NCBI RefSeq assembly: GCF_000224145.3
Contig: NC_020173.2
Span: 2,193,494 to 2,257,493, forward strand
DNA length: 64,000 nt
Direction of reading: 5' to 3'
From: Ciona intestinalis
Taxonomy: Eukaryota; Chordata; Ascidiacea; Phlebobranchia; Cionidae
How positions within the stretch are numbered: the first letter of the stretch is position 1; the number at the start of each line of letters is the position of its first letter. This document shows positions 34,101 through 45,485 of this stretch, in pieces. The notes beneath the pieces are model-generated. The model was not told the DNA's origin, ran no database searches, and saw only the letters and a list, made by a program, of their open reading frames with translations. A program made the translations under genes and the position numbers.

Positions 34101-37100
34101 TAATTATTTAAAGGTTAACTAAGGTCTTATAATTGATTTTTTGTTAAATACAATATCAAGCAGGTATTTGTTCTTGTTGTTTAGTTTAATTTTAGTATTC
34201 TTTAACAAAAATACTAAAAGTTACACATGATATAAAAAAAAATCCTACACTATATATACAATACATTGTTAATATTTAGTAGGCTAGGCTATATAAATAT
34301 ATATAGTGGAGTGGGGGAAGATGGGACACCTTTTCGTTTAGTTTAAACAACTGTGTAAACAACTGTCTATGGAAGTCGTAGGGTTTCTGTTTTATAATTG
34401 TTTCAATGTTTTTTGTTTACTACCAAATGGGATGAGAAAATTTAATGATTAGGTGTCCCATCTTCCCCCACCCTACTGTATCTATCTCTGGTTTCCAGAA
34501 ATGAGTTGGGTTTCAGTTAAACTTATCATTGCATGTAATTGGCAGGTAATCTTGTGAAATTAAATCGTTTGGGATTAAAATATAATCACTTGCTTGGTTT
34601 GCCACGCTCACTACAAAACTGTGTCCTTCTCTCTGATTTAAATTTGGAAAACAATGATATAGAAACCTTACCCGATGTAAGTACTATTTAAATCCTAATT
34701 ACATATATAGGCTACATAATATATATATATACACGGTTTTCGAATAACAGACTGACGATACTATTTAGGCGAAATATAATATATATATCTTTTATTATAC
34801 AGATGGTTTGACTTGATTTTTGTCTGTTACTTTTCTTACCACCATTGTTACCATATACTGAGTTCCTTTTATTATAAATGTGTATACAATATTACTTTAT
34901 TTAAAGCAATGCTCAGATGTTGTGTTTTGGGTAGTGGTATTCTGTTATTTTTGGATGCATTTGTTAATGAATAGTACTCGTCATCAAGTCATGTAATGGT
35001 AAAATGAGTAAGGGATTTTATTTATATTCTTCAGCTACTTATATTTGGAATTCCATTTGTAAACTTTTAATAAACCTGTATCTATTTTACTGTGAAAACT
35101 TTTAAACAAACTCTTGATAACTTCTTAATTACAAAGTTTTCTCTTCTCATCTAAATTTTTAACGCTTTTCAGTTTTAACAAAAGTGTTATTTTCTAAGTA
35201 AAAAAAATTCTGTTCCTTTTGAATGCCTGTGAAGCGTGACCAGGAACAAATCTCCCGCATAACTTAATTTTATTTTGAAAGGGCTTTCTGAGCAGCTTAA
35301 CCAATCTTACAAGTGTAACACTGGCAAGGAATAAATTCTCCTCGTACCCAGTTGGTGGTCCTTCACAATTTACATCTCTTGGTACTCTTAACATGGAGCA
35401 CAATCAGGTCTGTATAAATTGTAAAAATATTTAAATATATATATATATACATATATTCAGGTATATATGTATATATGTATTAATGTATATGTATACTTAA
35501 ATTTGAATTCTCAGTATCACAAAGTACTGACAGTGCAGAATAATTTTTGAACAAAAAATTAATCAGAATTTAAATAGAAACTGACTAACTGTATCACATT
35601 TCATGATTTAGTTAAAACGCTCCGGATTGTATATTTTGAGATTCAATCATGTTTTGCTGTTTGTTTATTTGGTTTAATTTAAATTTATTTAATGGTTTTC
35701 CTAAAAATTGTTGTAATTTTTAATTTGCATTGTTTTTATTAGGATTTAATTTTTATTTTAAGGTTTTTGTTTGCTTTATTTTTTATTAATTTTTTTGGTT
35801 TTAACTAAAAAAATAAAGTTTTGACAGTAAAATGAAAATAAGCAAATGTCTCACAGCAGATTGAACATATTATACTTGTTTACATTACGCATATGTTGGC
35901 CTGTTTAAAACTCTTAATCCAACATCAGTGATTGTCATTATATATGAAGTCATTTTATGTTGTAATTCGCAAGTCAAAACAAACCTATGTGACTATCATG
36001 CTACGTCATTTCAACCTTACGTTCTGCTTAAGTTAAAGTGGTTGAATTACGCAATTTGAGAATAATTATAATCGACAGCGAACAGGAGCTCTCTTGTTGG
36101 TAAAATGCAAATACTCATTGTTGTTACTGCTTACAAACTGCGGCTCTAAGCAGAAATGTGGCCGCCACGTAATTGTATTGTTTAGTGTATGCTGAGCGAA
36201 AAACAAGTTAAAATTAATCTGTAATTAAATTAAAAACAGGCAATGTACACCTAAGGCTGTTATGCCCATTAATTTGATCATGTTTCTAAAAATAGTTAAG
36301 GTTGTGGTTTCTAAATCTCACTTTCATGTTTATCTACGCAGTGGAACATCTCTGTTAATAAGAGCATTGAATTCTCACTTACTGAGTGATCATTTTTCAC
36401 TTTTGAACACTTAAAACCATATACAATTATCACTCTAAATAAAGTTTGCAATCTATGATTGATTGCTTGAGATAATGTCTAAAGTGACTCTGATTGTTTT
36501 GACATCGAGTGCTGGCACACAAATGGATCTTAAAAATCCATTTTCTTATCTTGCACTGTAAGTGCCATGGTGCTGTTGAGTAGAAAACATGCTGAGGGCA
36601 TAATACCCATTAAATTTTAATGACTTACCAAACTTTTGCATTAGGTGGTACATATTAGATCACAGACTAATTCACTACCAAGCATGCATCTACTGTATAT
36701 AAAAAGCTAGTTTTTTTTATTATGGCGCCAACACTCTAACTTAATTTACTTTTTTATTGACATAGACACGTCATAGCGTGTTTAAAATCAAGTTAAGATC
36801 GATTTCGTATTTCGAAAAATGCTTTGGAAGGCAACCGTATAATAACAGCCTTTAAATTTTCAACTGAAAAGTTCTAAAGTACTAGGTTGGAAGTTTTTGC
36901 GAGGCTGTTGAAATGAAATTTTTTGTTGTAATTACGCCGTGTCAAAATGAGTTCGTGATAATTTACGTTGAAAATTGGGTGTGTCTTCAGTTAAAATGAC
37001 ATTTCTTTACTCGTTTACTGTGAGGTTCTCTGATTTCTCTTCATTTCGTAGTTTCATTTCCTAAGGCCAATTCTGTTCACTGTACTTGACAATTTGCTCA

Positions 37101-40100
37101 GCGTAAATGTGTTACAAAGGAAATGGCAGTCAACCGCACTATTTACTGTATCTTGGAATTCCATTGTAGTTTTGAAAAATGTTCCTTTGTTTATTCCTTG
37201 TACCTTTTTAGAACTATAAGCACATGTTGCCATTGATATGATAATTTTAAATATCCCTTTTTCTTCCCATAACTTATGGAATTGTATTAATATTAATATA
37301 TTATATATATATATAGATTTTTTTGTGTACAAAACGCGAAAAAAACTCTCAGCTACTTTAATGGCTTACAATTTATAAAATATCATACAATTTTAGGTCT
37401 CAATTCATATCAAATTCCAGTTATATTGACCAAACTTTTTTTAGGTCGACAGAATCCCGTTTGAAATCTTCTCGCGTGCTACCCATCTCTCTACATTAAA
37501 CATGAGAAGCAACCAGCTCACGTCCCTTCCACTAGATGTTGGTTCATGGAAAAGCATGGTTGAACTATGCCTCAACTCAAATCAACTAACCAGACTACCT
37601 GACGACATAGGGAAGCTACAGTCTTTACAGGTGAGATCTAAATATAGCACGCCTGATCACCTGGCAGAATTATACACGTAAGCTGAGTTAGGTAATATGA
37701 TGAAAGTTGTTGTTTTGCATTGCACAACTGACTAGTAAACAGTGCACAATACAGTTTTGATTTAAAAAATGCTTCTGATTTTAAAAAGCTTGATAAAAAA
37801 GTAAAAAAAAATTGTTCTTTATCTAGAATTTCATATTATAGTTTCCTAAGCACCAGAACTAGATAAATTACATTTTCAAGCGTGTCTATTTCCAAGAAAA
37901 CCTCTTGTCATTGAGTTATTACCCAGCAGTTGAGAACTCAGTTCTCAGTACTTGGTTTGAGTGACATGCTGCTTTGTTTTCTATTTCAACCACAGACTAA
38001 CAACAGTGTTTGCTGTGCACCAGATTAAGTAGGCGTTACTCAAATTCCACACTGGCTGTTCTTTTCTAGATTATGTGTGCAAATTTTGCACAATATATAG
38101 TAGGGTGGGGGAAGATGGGCCCCTTTTTAATTCTATTTTCTCGTCCCCGTTGGTACTAAAAAAAGAACTTTCAAAATATTATAAAACCGTATCCTCTCAA
38201 CTCCCATCAACCGTTGTTAATTGTTTAAAACATGATCAGAATATTTGAATATTATTAGCTAAAAGTGTCCCATTTTCCCCCACAGTACTATATATCAAGT
38301 TTTTTTAATCTTTGTAATATTTTCATGCAATGTAGTTTAACCCATAAACTACATAAACATTTCAACTCAAAATGCAGTTTAACCCGTTGGTTTTAAAAAA
38401 AGGGAATCTTATTGATTAAAGTGGTGAATGCAGTATACTTTGACTTTGTATAGGTGCCAGCAGATTTAAAACTATCTAGGCCTAAAATGAGCTTGCTAAA
38501 ACAAATGATGTCACCCTGTTAGGTAAAAAAATAAAAGGCGCGATTTTACCCTAAGCTCCCTTACGGTACGCCTATAAGTGTGTATGCGTTTTCAATTTTA
38601 GGTTAGTGTGTAGAAATATACGTGCTACTTACAACATTAGTAGCTGATAACTTGGCTATGCTACATAGCTGTTCTGCTGGGAATAAACTAGTATGCTAAA
38701 GCTATCATTGCAAATTGCACAAAGTGCTGCATTTCTATAACCAAATAGAACGTGAATATCAAATCCAAGTCATTAGACGCAATCACGCAATAACTTGGCT
38801 GGGAAATTGATTTTAATTCTAAATGATTGATAGGTTTTAAGTTATAACATTGCAATCATTGAATGATACTAAACAATCACAGCTTTATGTCTATATTATG
38901 ATCAAAAATGTGTGTTATCAAAACAGTGTTACGTGATAAGACACTCTGCATTTCCTGGTAACTTCACATTCTCTTACCTGCCATTAAATGTGCAGCTCTA
39001 TTGTTTTCAGTTTGCTCATAAATTATAAACTGCTACAGCAAATAGCCTGCAGAGACATTAATGATGTATTTAACAATGCTTTGCTCAATGTTTTGTAAAC
39101 ATAAGCTTAGGTTGCTCTCGCTCAATCGTTAACAATTTTATTATTATTTTTTCAAAGGGTAAGTCATATATATATGACTAGAGGTACAGAATATAACATT
39201 TAGACATGTAATATACTGTTTCTTAAGAATGGAATTTGCCAATGAATAATCACTTTTATAAAAAAGCACTATGATAGTTTTAATATTATATAAATATATA
39301 ATATAAAAATAAAAAATATAATTTTTTGGATTTTCGCTTTTATAATAATAACAATAAAATGGAGCAAAATGCTTAATTTTTAAGTAATCGCATTCTCTGT
39401 TTTTACACATTGGCAAATAGATAAGATGGCGTTACAATCACGGTGCAAAGGGTTTTTTATTTGTGAATTTTAAATTTGCTAGAGTATGCATGTGGTAATA
39501 TAACTAAGGCATTTAATCTGTTTTGTTTCCTGTGAACTCATTAAAAATTTACAAAAACCCGCAAAGTGAATCCGATTTCACAATATTAGTGGTTTCTACC
39601 TCGCACACTATTCACAGTAACTTGTTATTTTAAAAGTAGAATAATATAGTGGTTTAGGTAAAGACCTATCAATTATTTATCATCATGGAAGCTTTCACAC
39701 CCAAAATGAATGGATTTAGTCCCTTTATTGACAGCAGGATTCAATTTTTCGATCATAAAATGAACTCTGTCACATGCAAAGCCTAAATCTACAATATAAA
39801 GTCATAAAAATTGACAAATAAATTCCACGAATCTGCTCCTGATCTGGCGCTCTTAGAATTGAATGATTTTTGTGTAAAGAAATAGTTAGGATCTGGTGCT
39901 ACGAAAACCTAACAGACTAAAATCAAGTTAAACAAATTTTATATTAAAAAAAACACAGTTATAAAAATGCTGTTAAAAATTATGTAAAACCTTTAGCTCC
40001 TCTACAGATCTAATGTAAGATGAGACATTTTACCCCAGCTTTTAAAAACAAGGGTGACATCAAATGTTTTGAAATCATTATTTTAAGCATAAAGTAAATT

Positions 40101-43100
40101 TTACCTGATGTCCATTCATAAAAAAACATTTTTGGAGATTGCTTTTTCATAGTGTCCCCAGATTTTATTAGCAGTTTCACCCAAAACTCAGAAACTTAAT
40201 GCACCCTTAGATTAAACCCCGCTTTTCTCCTATAACTTGACTTGGTTTTCTAGTTATATTTCTCTTTAGGGTTGTAAACGAGCCAGTTTAAACAGGAAAT
40301 GGTTGGTTTGCTTCCCAAGAGACCCAACATCCCAGGCTTCACAAACGCCTTGCTATTTCTCTATGCATATTGTTGTCTATTAAAAATAGTCTACGATGTA
40401 CATATATCACAAATGCTATAATGTATAATATTGGCTATTGGAAAAATAATTGCAATAAATTATTTTGTTAAAGTATATACATACATGTTTTTTATGTGCA
40501 ACTTCTTTTTTTTAATTACAGTAACTTAGATTAAAAATTTTTACTTACAAAAAAATGTCCAGAAATATTTGAATTCTTCAAAAATTGCCCCTCCCCATAA
40601 ATTTTGTTAAAAATTGAAAAAAAAACATCATCTAGAATTCATTGATCATTCCCCACAGGTTCTAATGGTAAGCAACAATTTGCTCCGGAAGATTCCGGGA
40701 TCGATTGGTCAGCTCACCAACCTCCAATGCCTCGACTTGGAGGAAAATAATCTCGAGTCTCTACCTTCAGAAATTGAACATCTTACTCAGGTACCCATTT
40801 TAAATTTTATTTCCCATTTTTTTTCAATTTAATTTATAATTTTTTTTTTAGAAATTTTGAAATGGTTGTTTTTAAAAAACCCAATATACAGCACATACAG
40901 TTCAAAATATTTCTGTGGCTTAAATGGTTTAAATATGCATGCCACAACCAATTTATTGTATTTTTTATTGTTACGCAACAAAAGGCTGTAACCTTGGCCT
41001 TGCCTGTGGCCTATGTGTTGTTGTAGTATATATACGTAACCAAGCCATGAAGAGAGAAATCATAAATAATAGTTGGCAGTTTATGCCCAAAAAAAATAAA
41101 ATTTACACTACACAAAGGTACATACCATGTCTAAGGGCCACTAAGGCGTTATTGTTGCAAACTAGGTGTATACTTCACTAATGGTAAATTAAATACATAC
41201 TGGATTCTGTTTGAATAAAAGACTGACGATGCCATTTAGGCGAAAAAAAAAAATTTTGTTATACAATGGGTTGGACTTGTTCATAGCACCAGATCCTTGC
41301 TTACCCATGCATTATATACACAGCTCCGTAAGCTGAAACTTCAAGGCAACAAACTGACGGTTCTTCCGCGTGGTCTCGGCCACTTGTCCAACCTTACAAT
41401 ACTTGCTGTCGGGGAAAACCAAATGCGAGACCTCCCCAACGAAATCGGTAAGTTCTGACAAAATTAAATTCAAAAACTGGAAGGTTTGGAATAAGATTTA
41501 AAAAAAAAACTTGAATTTAAAATTATAAAATACCTGTTTTCAAATATTTCGGATTTGACCTTTCAACTGGCGCCTATTTTTGTTGGATTTTTTCGATATT
41601 GACCAGGTCTCAAACATCCTTTTTTTTTGTTGTTTTTTTTTAGGAAAGTTTGTTCAGTATGTAATTATCTAAATTTTGCTATTTTTAAATTTTTGATGCA
41701 GTGTAGCCAAATCCCATGCTTGAATAAAATGGCTTACCAGTTAATTCTTCTGTGGTATCTTATTCTATCTTTCCTAAAATTATCTCCATGCCTGTTCTAG
41801 GAGTTGTATTGTTTCCTTAGTATTTCCAACAACTGTCAATCAAATTTGAACCGCAGCCGCTTTGTGCAGTTGATTTCATAGAAACTGGTAATCGCAGCTC
41901 ATTAGTCCTCGCGAATAATTTATAAGGTGGTTTTTAATGTGGTTTTAAACGCAGGTGAACTCAGATTCACTCTTTCTAAGTTTATATAGTAGGGTGGGGG
42001 AAGATGGGATACCTTTCCGTTTAGTTTTCTCTTTCCATTTGGTAGTAAACAAAGAACATTCAATGAATTATAAAACCATATCTCCACGACTTCCACAGAC
42101 CGTTGTTAATTGTTTAAAACACAATCAGGCTATTTGGATATTATGTATTAAAGGTGTCCCATCTTCCCCACCCTACTATTTAGCAAAACATGTAAATATA
42201 TAAGAAATAACCAAATTATTTATAAGGACTTTGTCTTTGTGTATGTAAGAATTTTCTAAAAAAATTTTAAACTCTGTAACTAAAAATATACCCATATTAA
42301 AACCAGTTTCTGATACATTTTAGAGCTGTTTACACTCTGCACAAAACTCTCACGCCCCCTCTATTTTTTGCGGCGTAAATTACTTGGAAATCTTGCCATA
42401 CAATCCTTCACGCCTCATTTCACACCATTAATTCTCGGTGGTCAGACAGTCATGTCTTATTCAAAAGCCAAAACTTAGATGAAATTGCTTTTTTACGCTT
42501 AACTGGCCATTTGCCCGCGGTGAAAATTGAAAATTTATTTTTTTGTTTTTCTTTAATGCATTATCTGTGAGGTTATTTAATTAAAATTAGGAAAATTGTT
42601 TTATTTTGCCATGGTTTTCCATCATATTTATATTTAAGTGACAAATATATTTACAACTAGTGGGAAATTCTAGATTTGTGCCACAACTTTAGACACTATA
42701 TGAATAAAATAACGTATTTAATAATCTAGCCTGTGAAGGAAATGAACTTGTTTTAGTTTTATAATAAAAAATAGGCTTGTGGTTTTTGGTACGCATTATG
42801 CTTAGAAAAATTCAAGATTTATGAAAGATTAATATTTTAAACACATCACTCATGTACATTATGTACCTAAGTAAATGATAATATATCAACATAAAAGTAT
42901 ATTAAATAAAACCTGTGATATTTTGTCTATTTGTCACACTTGTCTTTTTTGTCTATTTGTCACACAGCCACACCAAAAGTTTCAAAACTGGCTGCTTGTG
43001 AGCAGGCACGTGGTGTATGAAACAGAACACCCATGTTATGCCAGTTGTCTTTGTCCTGCCACGCGAGGATAAAACAAGTTACATTTAAACCAGCAATTTT

Positions 43101-43377
43101 TATACCCTGAAAATACGATTTTTTGTCTTAATTTTAGCAACAACGATTAATTTTCTATTGTTTTACCTCAGGTAACCTGAAAAGCCTGGAAGAGCTTTAT
43201 TTAAACGACAACCCACTCCAAGTTTTGCCGTTTGAACTGGCATTATGTACCAAGCTAGCACTCATGTCTGTAGAAGACTGCCCACTCTCCCAAATCCCAA
43301 CCCTTGCTGTGGAAGGTGGCCCCAGCACCATAATGCAGTATCTGCGAGTAAAGGGACCATATAGAACCATGGTTTAA
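31136..43377 (+). CDS. SHOC2: SHOC2, leucine-rich repeat RAF-activating scaffold
   Basis: Ten exons: 31136-31156, 31493-31851, 32857-33029, 33516-33653, 34546-34676, 35282-35407, 37445-37630, 40659-40790, 41324-41447 and 43172-43377, giving 531 aa with all phases agreeing. Residues 1-53 are basic and disordered; residues 54 to about 515 are some twenty 23-residue LRRs of the SHOC2 type. Diagnostic stretches include [38 protein letters not shown] and the C-terminal VKGPYRTMV (human MQGPYRAMV). SHOC2 holds GTP-bound MRAS and PP1C together so that PP1C removes the inhibitory phosphate from RAF kinases, raising ERK signalling at the plasma membrane. The N-terminal region is about 35-40 residues shorter than in human (582 aa). 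Exon 1 encodes only MNDGTEQ; it is chosen because it supplies the only in-frame ATG with a good donor. Confidence 0.96.
33936..33985. other. Assembly gap (50 N) in SHOC2 intron 4
   Basis: A run of N flanked on both sides by TTTACATATA-like AT microsatellite, so the gap probably hides a simple repeat. It does not touch an exon. Confidence 0.9.
34304..34478 (-). mobile_element. MITE in SHOC2 intron 4
   Basis: TAGTGGAGTGGGGGAAGATG to CCCATCTTCCCCCACCCTAC. It has a normal right half (TTGTTTACTACCAAATGGGA). The left half is shortened and begins CACCTTTTCGTTTAGTTTAA, a plus-type end, so it is partly rearranged. It ends about 70 bp before exon 5. Confidence 0.8.
34738..34840 (+). repeat. Dispersed GACTGACGATGCCATTTAGG repeat, copy 1
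   Basis: ACAGACTGACGATACTATTT and GGCGAAATATAA followed by TTTTTGTCTGTTAC. The same unit occurs at 41.2 kb and as a triplet at 63.58-63.90 kb. Family unknown to me. Confidence 0.65.
35408..37444 (+). other. SHOC2 intron 6 (2.0 kb)
   Basis: Long AT-rich intron without any MITE or SINE that I can recognise. An AT microsatellite follows the donor, and a T-rich stretch lies near 35.6-35.8 kb. Confidence 0.7.
37631..40658 (+). other. SHOC2 intron 7 (3.0 kb)
   Basis: Largest intron of the gene. It holds one MITE (38098-38290); the remainder is AT-rich with no recognisable feature. Confidence 0.7.
38098..38290 (+). mobile_element. MITE in SHOC2 intron 7
   Basis: TAGTAGGGTGGGGGAAGATG to CCCATTTTCCCCCACAGTAC, full length. 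The core is partly changed (GGTACTAAAAAAAGAACTTT), which removes the forkhead-like GTAAACA of other copies. Confidence 0.85.
41206..41307 (+). repeat. Dispersed GACTGACGATGCCATTTAGG repeat, copy 2
   Basis: TTTGAATAAAAGACTGACGA and TGCCATTTAGGCGAAA match the units at 34.7 and 63.6 kb. It ends about 20 bp before SHOC2 exon 9. Confidence 0.65.
41987..42179 (+). mobile_element. MITE in SHOC2 intron 9
   Basis: TAGTAGGGTGGGGGAAGATG to CCCATCTTCCCCACCCTACT, 193 bp, one of the best-preserved copies with the intact core TTTGGTAGTAAACAAAGAAC. A good reference for the family consensus. Confidence 0.92.
43002..43085 (+). repeat. SINE 3' fragment in SHOC2 intron 9
   Basis: GCAGGCACGTGGTGTATGAA, ACAGAACACCCATGTTATGC and GCCACGCGAGGATAAAAC form the SINE 3' module in plus orientation, about 85 bp before the last SHOC2 exon. 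Confidence 0.7.
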
Positions 43378-45439
43378 GGGCGTTGTATGTCATCTGATCA
43401 AAGCCAACTTCGAATCCGCTCATCGAGTACGTCAGTCGCATTTTAATCATCGGTCGAAACAAAAAACATTAAATCAGCATTCTGCTTTTTCCCACCACCT
43501 TCCAGTATTACGCTGTGACTTTGTATTCTGTCACGCCAAATTCATCGTTCAAATCTTGCCAGCAAGATAGTAGAAAACCCGCTTTCTATCTATCTCCTCA
43601 AACCATCCAAATGTATGTAGCTGGCAAGTTCATAACATAACATCACATTCGCCATTCCTGTCCCACCCTTTCCCATTGATCTTTTTTTATTGCACGGCTG
43701 TTTAAAATCATGCTTTTTGTTTAAGGCATTTTTACCCCAACTTGGCCTTTTATTGCTTTTTCTTTTTTTAGCTCACCGGCGAAAAGTCCGGTGTTACACA
43801 ACTCCATACAGTCAGTGTTTTTCGCCGTAAATTTTTCTTAAAATTCGTTTTTTTTAGCAATAACGCTTAATATTGGAGACTTGGCACACTCGCACATTTG
43901 CTACAATAAGGTACACAGTTTTGAAGCCGTAATAAATCAGTACAAACCCTCAAAACCATAAAAAGTGTTCCCCAAATTAACCCTGCTTCCATCGCCACAC
44001 TCACGCCACCGTCTGTTAAGTTTTTTTACTTCCGATTTTCTCGCACATTTTTCAAACGATTTTTGCAGGTAGTGATTTCAATTGAATGCAAAAATCGTAT
44101 TTTTGTTTAACGCATGGTAGACCACGTTCATGTAACAACCTGTACAGATATCTTTCAGTTGTCAGCCACCTAAAATTAAGGCGAACTCTATTTATCTATT
44201 TAGTAGAACTAATTACAAAACTCGATAGCGAACCTGTTTTAATTTCACAAACATTTCAATTAAATGTCGTTGACCATTCATTTATTTCTTCGAAAACCGT
44301 TCAAATATTTTTTTGCGTCACCACTCATACTTGTTACAGAAATCAGTGCTAACATTTTGCCAATTTAAGCGTTTGTGTTTTGTTTTCCCATTTCGTCCAT
44401 GAATCTGCACTAATTGTTTGTTTTCCCGCCCACGGTCCATCCGAAGAGTGTAAAGCGCCATGTGTTCGACAAATTTGGCGCGACCCCTATCCGCTGTTTT
44501 ACATGCTACCGTAGTTTGCGAGAAACAATAAATTTACGCCTTTATTCTGGCCCCCATATCTGTGTATTTGGTTACGAGCATTCTAAGGAAAACAGGTATG
44601 CAAAAGTTTGCGCCAAACATAAAAGTTTAGTGACAGATGAAGGATAAAACATATATAATGGTGGTTCTTAAAACTTGTTTGTATGAACCCTTTTAACCAA
44701 GATGCTCATCAGTTTTTACCCCCAAAATATAAATGGCGCCCAGTTTAATTCAGTTTGTCGAGCCCCAGCATACACAAACTTATTCATAAGATTTATAATG
44801 TTGTTCATGTTTCGACCATGTTTTCTTTATATTTTATTCGTATTTTGTTTAAGTTTTTATTCATGTTTTCTACATATTTTATTTGTGTTTTGTTCAAGTT
44901 TTATCCAAGTTGTCTAACAGACATAATTAAAAATCCTAATAAAGAAATTAAAATTGGAGTTTCAATCTCAACATCCAAACTCTCATATTTGCACATTCCT
45001 GCATCATCTGGAAGAGGAAAGTCGATTTCATTTTTACCCCTCGGAAATTTTCCTATGTACACGGGTACACAAGATTTTTTATATTTTCTCTATGTACATG
45101 AGATTTTTAATATTTTGTTATGTATACGTGTAGTACTACACAAAGGTTTTTTCATATTTTCTCATGTATCCATGTAGGCTTAGTGAGATTTTCATATTTG
45201 CTCATGCTCTTTTATTTCCCATATACCATGTCTTGTCAAAAGTCAAAAAAGTTAGGTAGCGTAAATGTAACAATCATAGCAAAAAAACAGAAACTATATA
45301 AATATACAGAAACTAAAAAATTAAAAGAAGTGTTTTACGTTTTTTTTTTAAGTCCATTATATTTTTCTGCACCACCTTTGTTTTCACTGCTCAGGTCCAA
45401 GGTACTTGACTTAAACATCACAACAGGCAGTGGTTGAAA
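43378..45439. other. Convergent 3' region of SHOC2 and the ICE1-like gene
   Basis: Contains the SHOC2 3' UTR, a candidate AATAAA at 43931-43936, and degenerate AT-rich direct repeats around 44.8-45.2 kb (variants of TATTTTATTCGTATTTTG and of ATGTACACGGG). Open frames here are low-complexity or short and not convincing. Confidence 0.5.
43931..43936 (+). terminator. Candidate SHOC2 poly(A) signal
   Basis: AATAAA on the plus strand about 550 bp after the SHOC2 stop. Position is plausible; not otherwise supported. Confidence 0.4.
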
Positions 45440-45445
45440 TTTATT
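45440..45445 (-). terminator. Candidate poly(A) signal, ICE1-like gene
   Basis: AATAAA on the minus strand 41 nt after the stop codon at 45486, implying a very short 3' UTR. Confidence 0.5.
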
Positions 45446-45485
45446 AAGAGTTTCATGCTCACAGTGAAAATAAACGAAAATGACG

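Noticed and set aside
44755..45437. Plus-strand frames of 140 and 105 codons downstream of SHOC2
   Set aside because: Phe/Tyr-rich translation of AT-rich degenerate direct repeats; no domain and no sign of coding selection.
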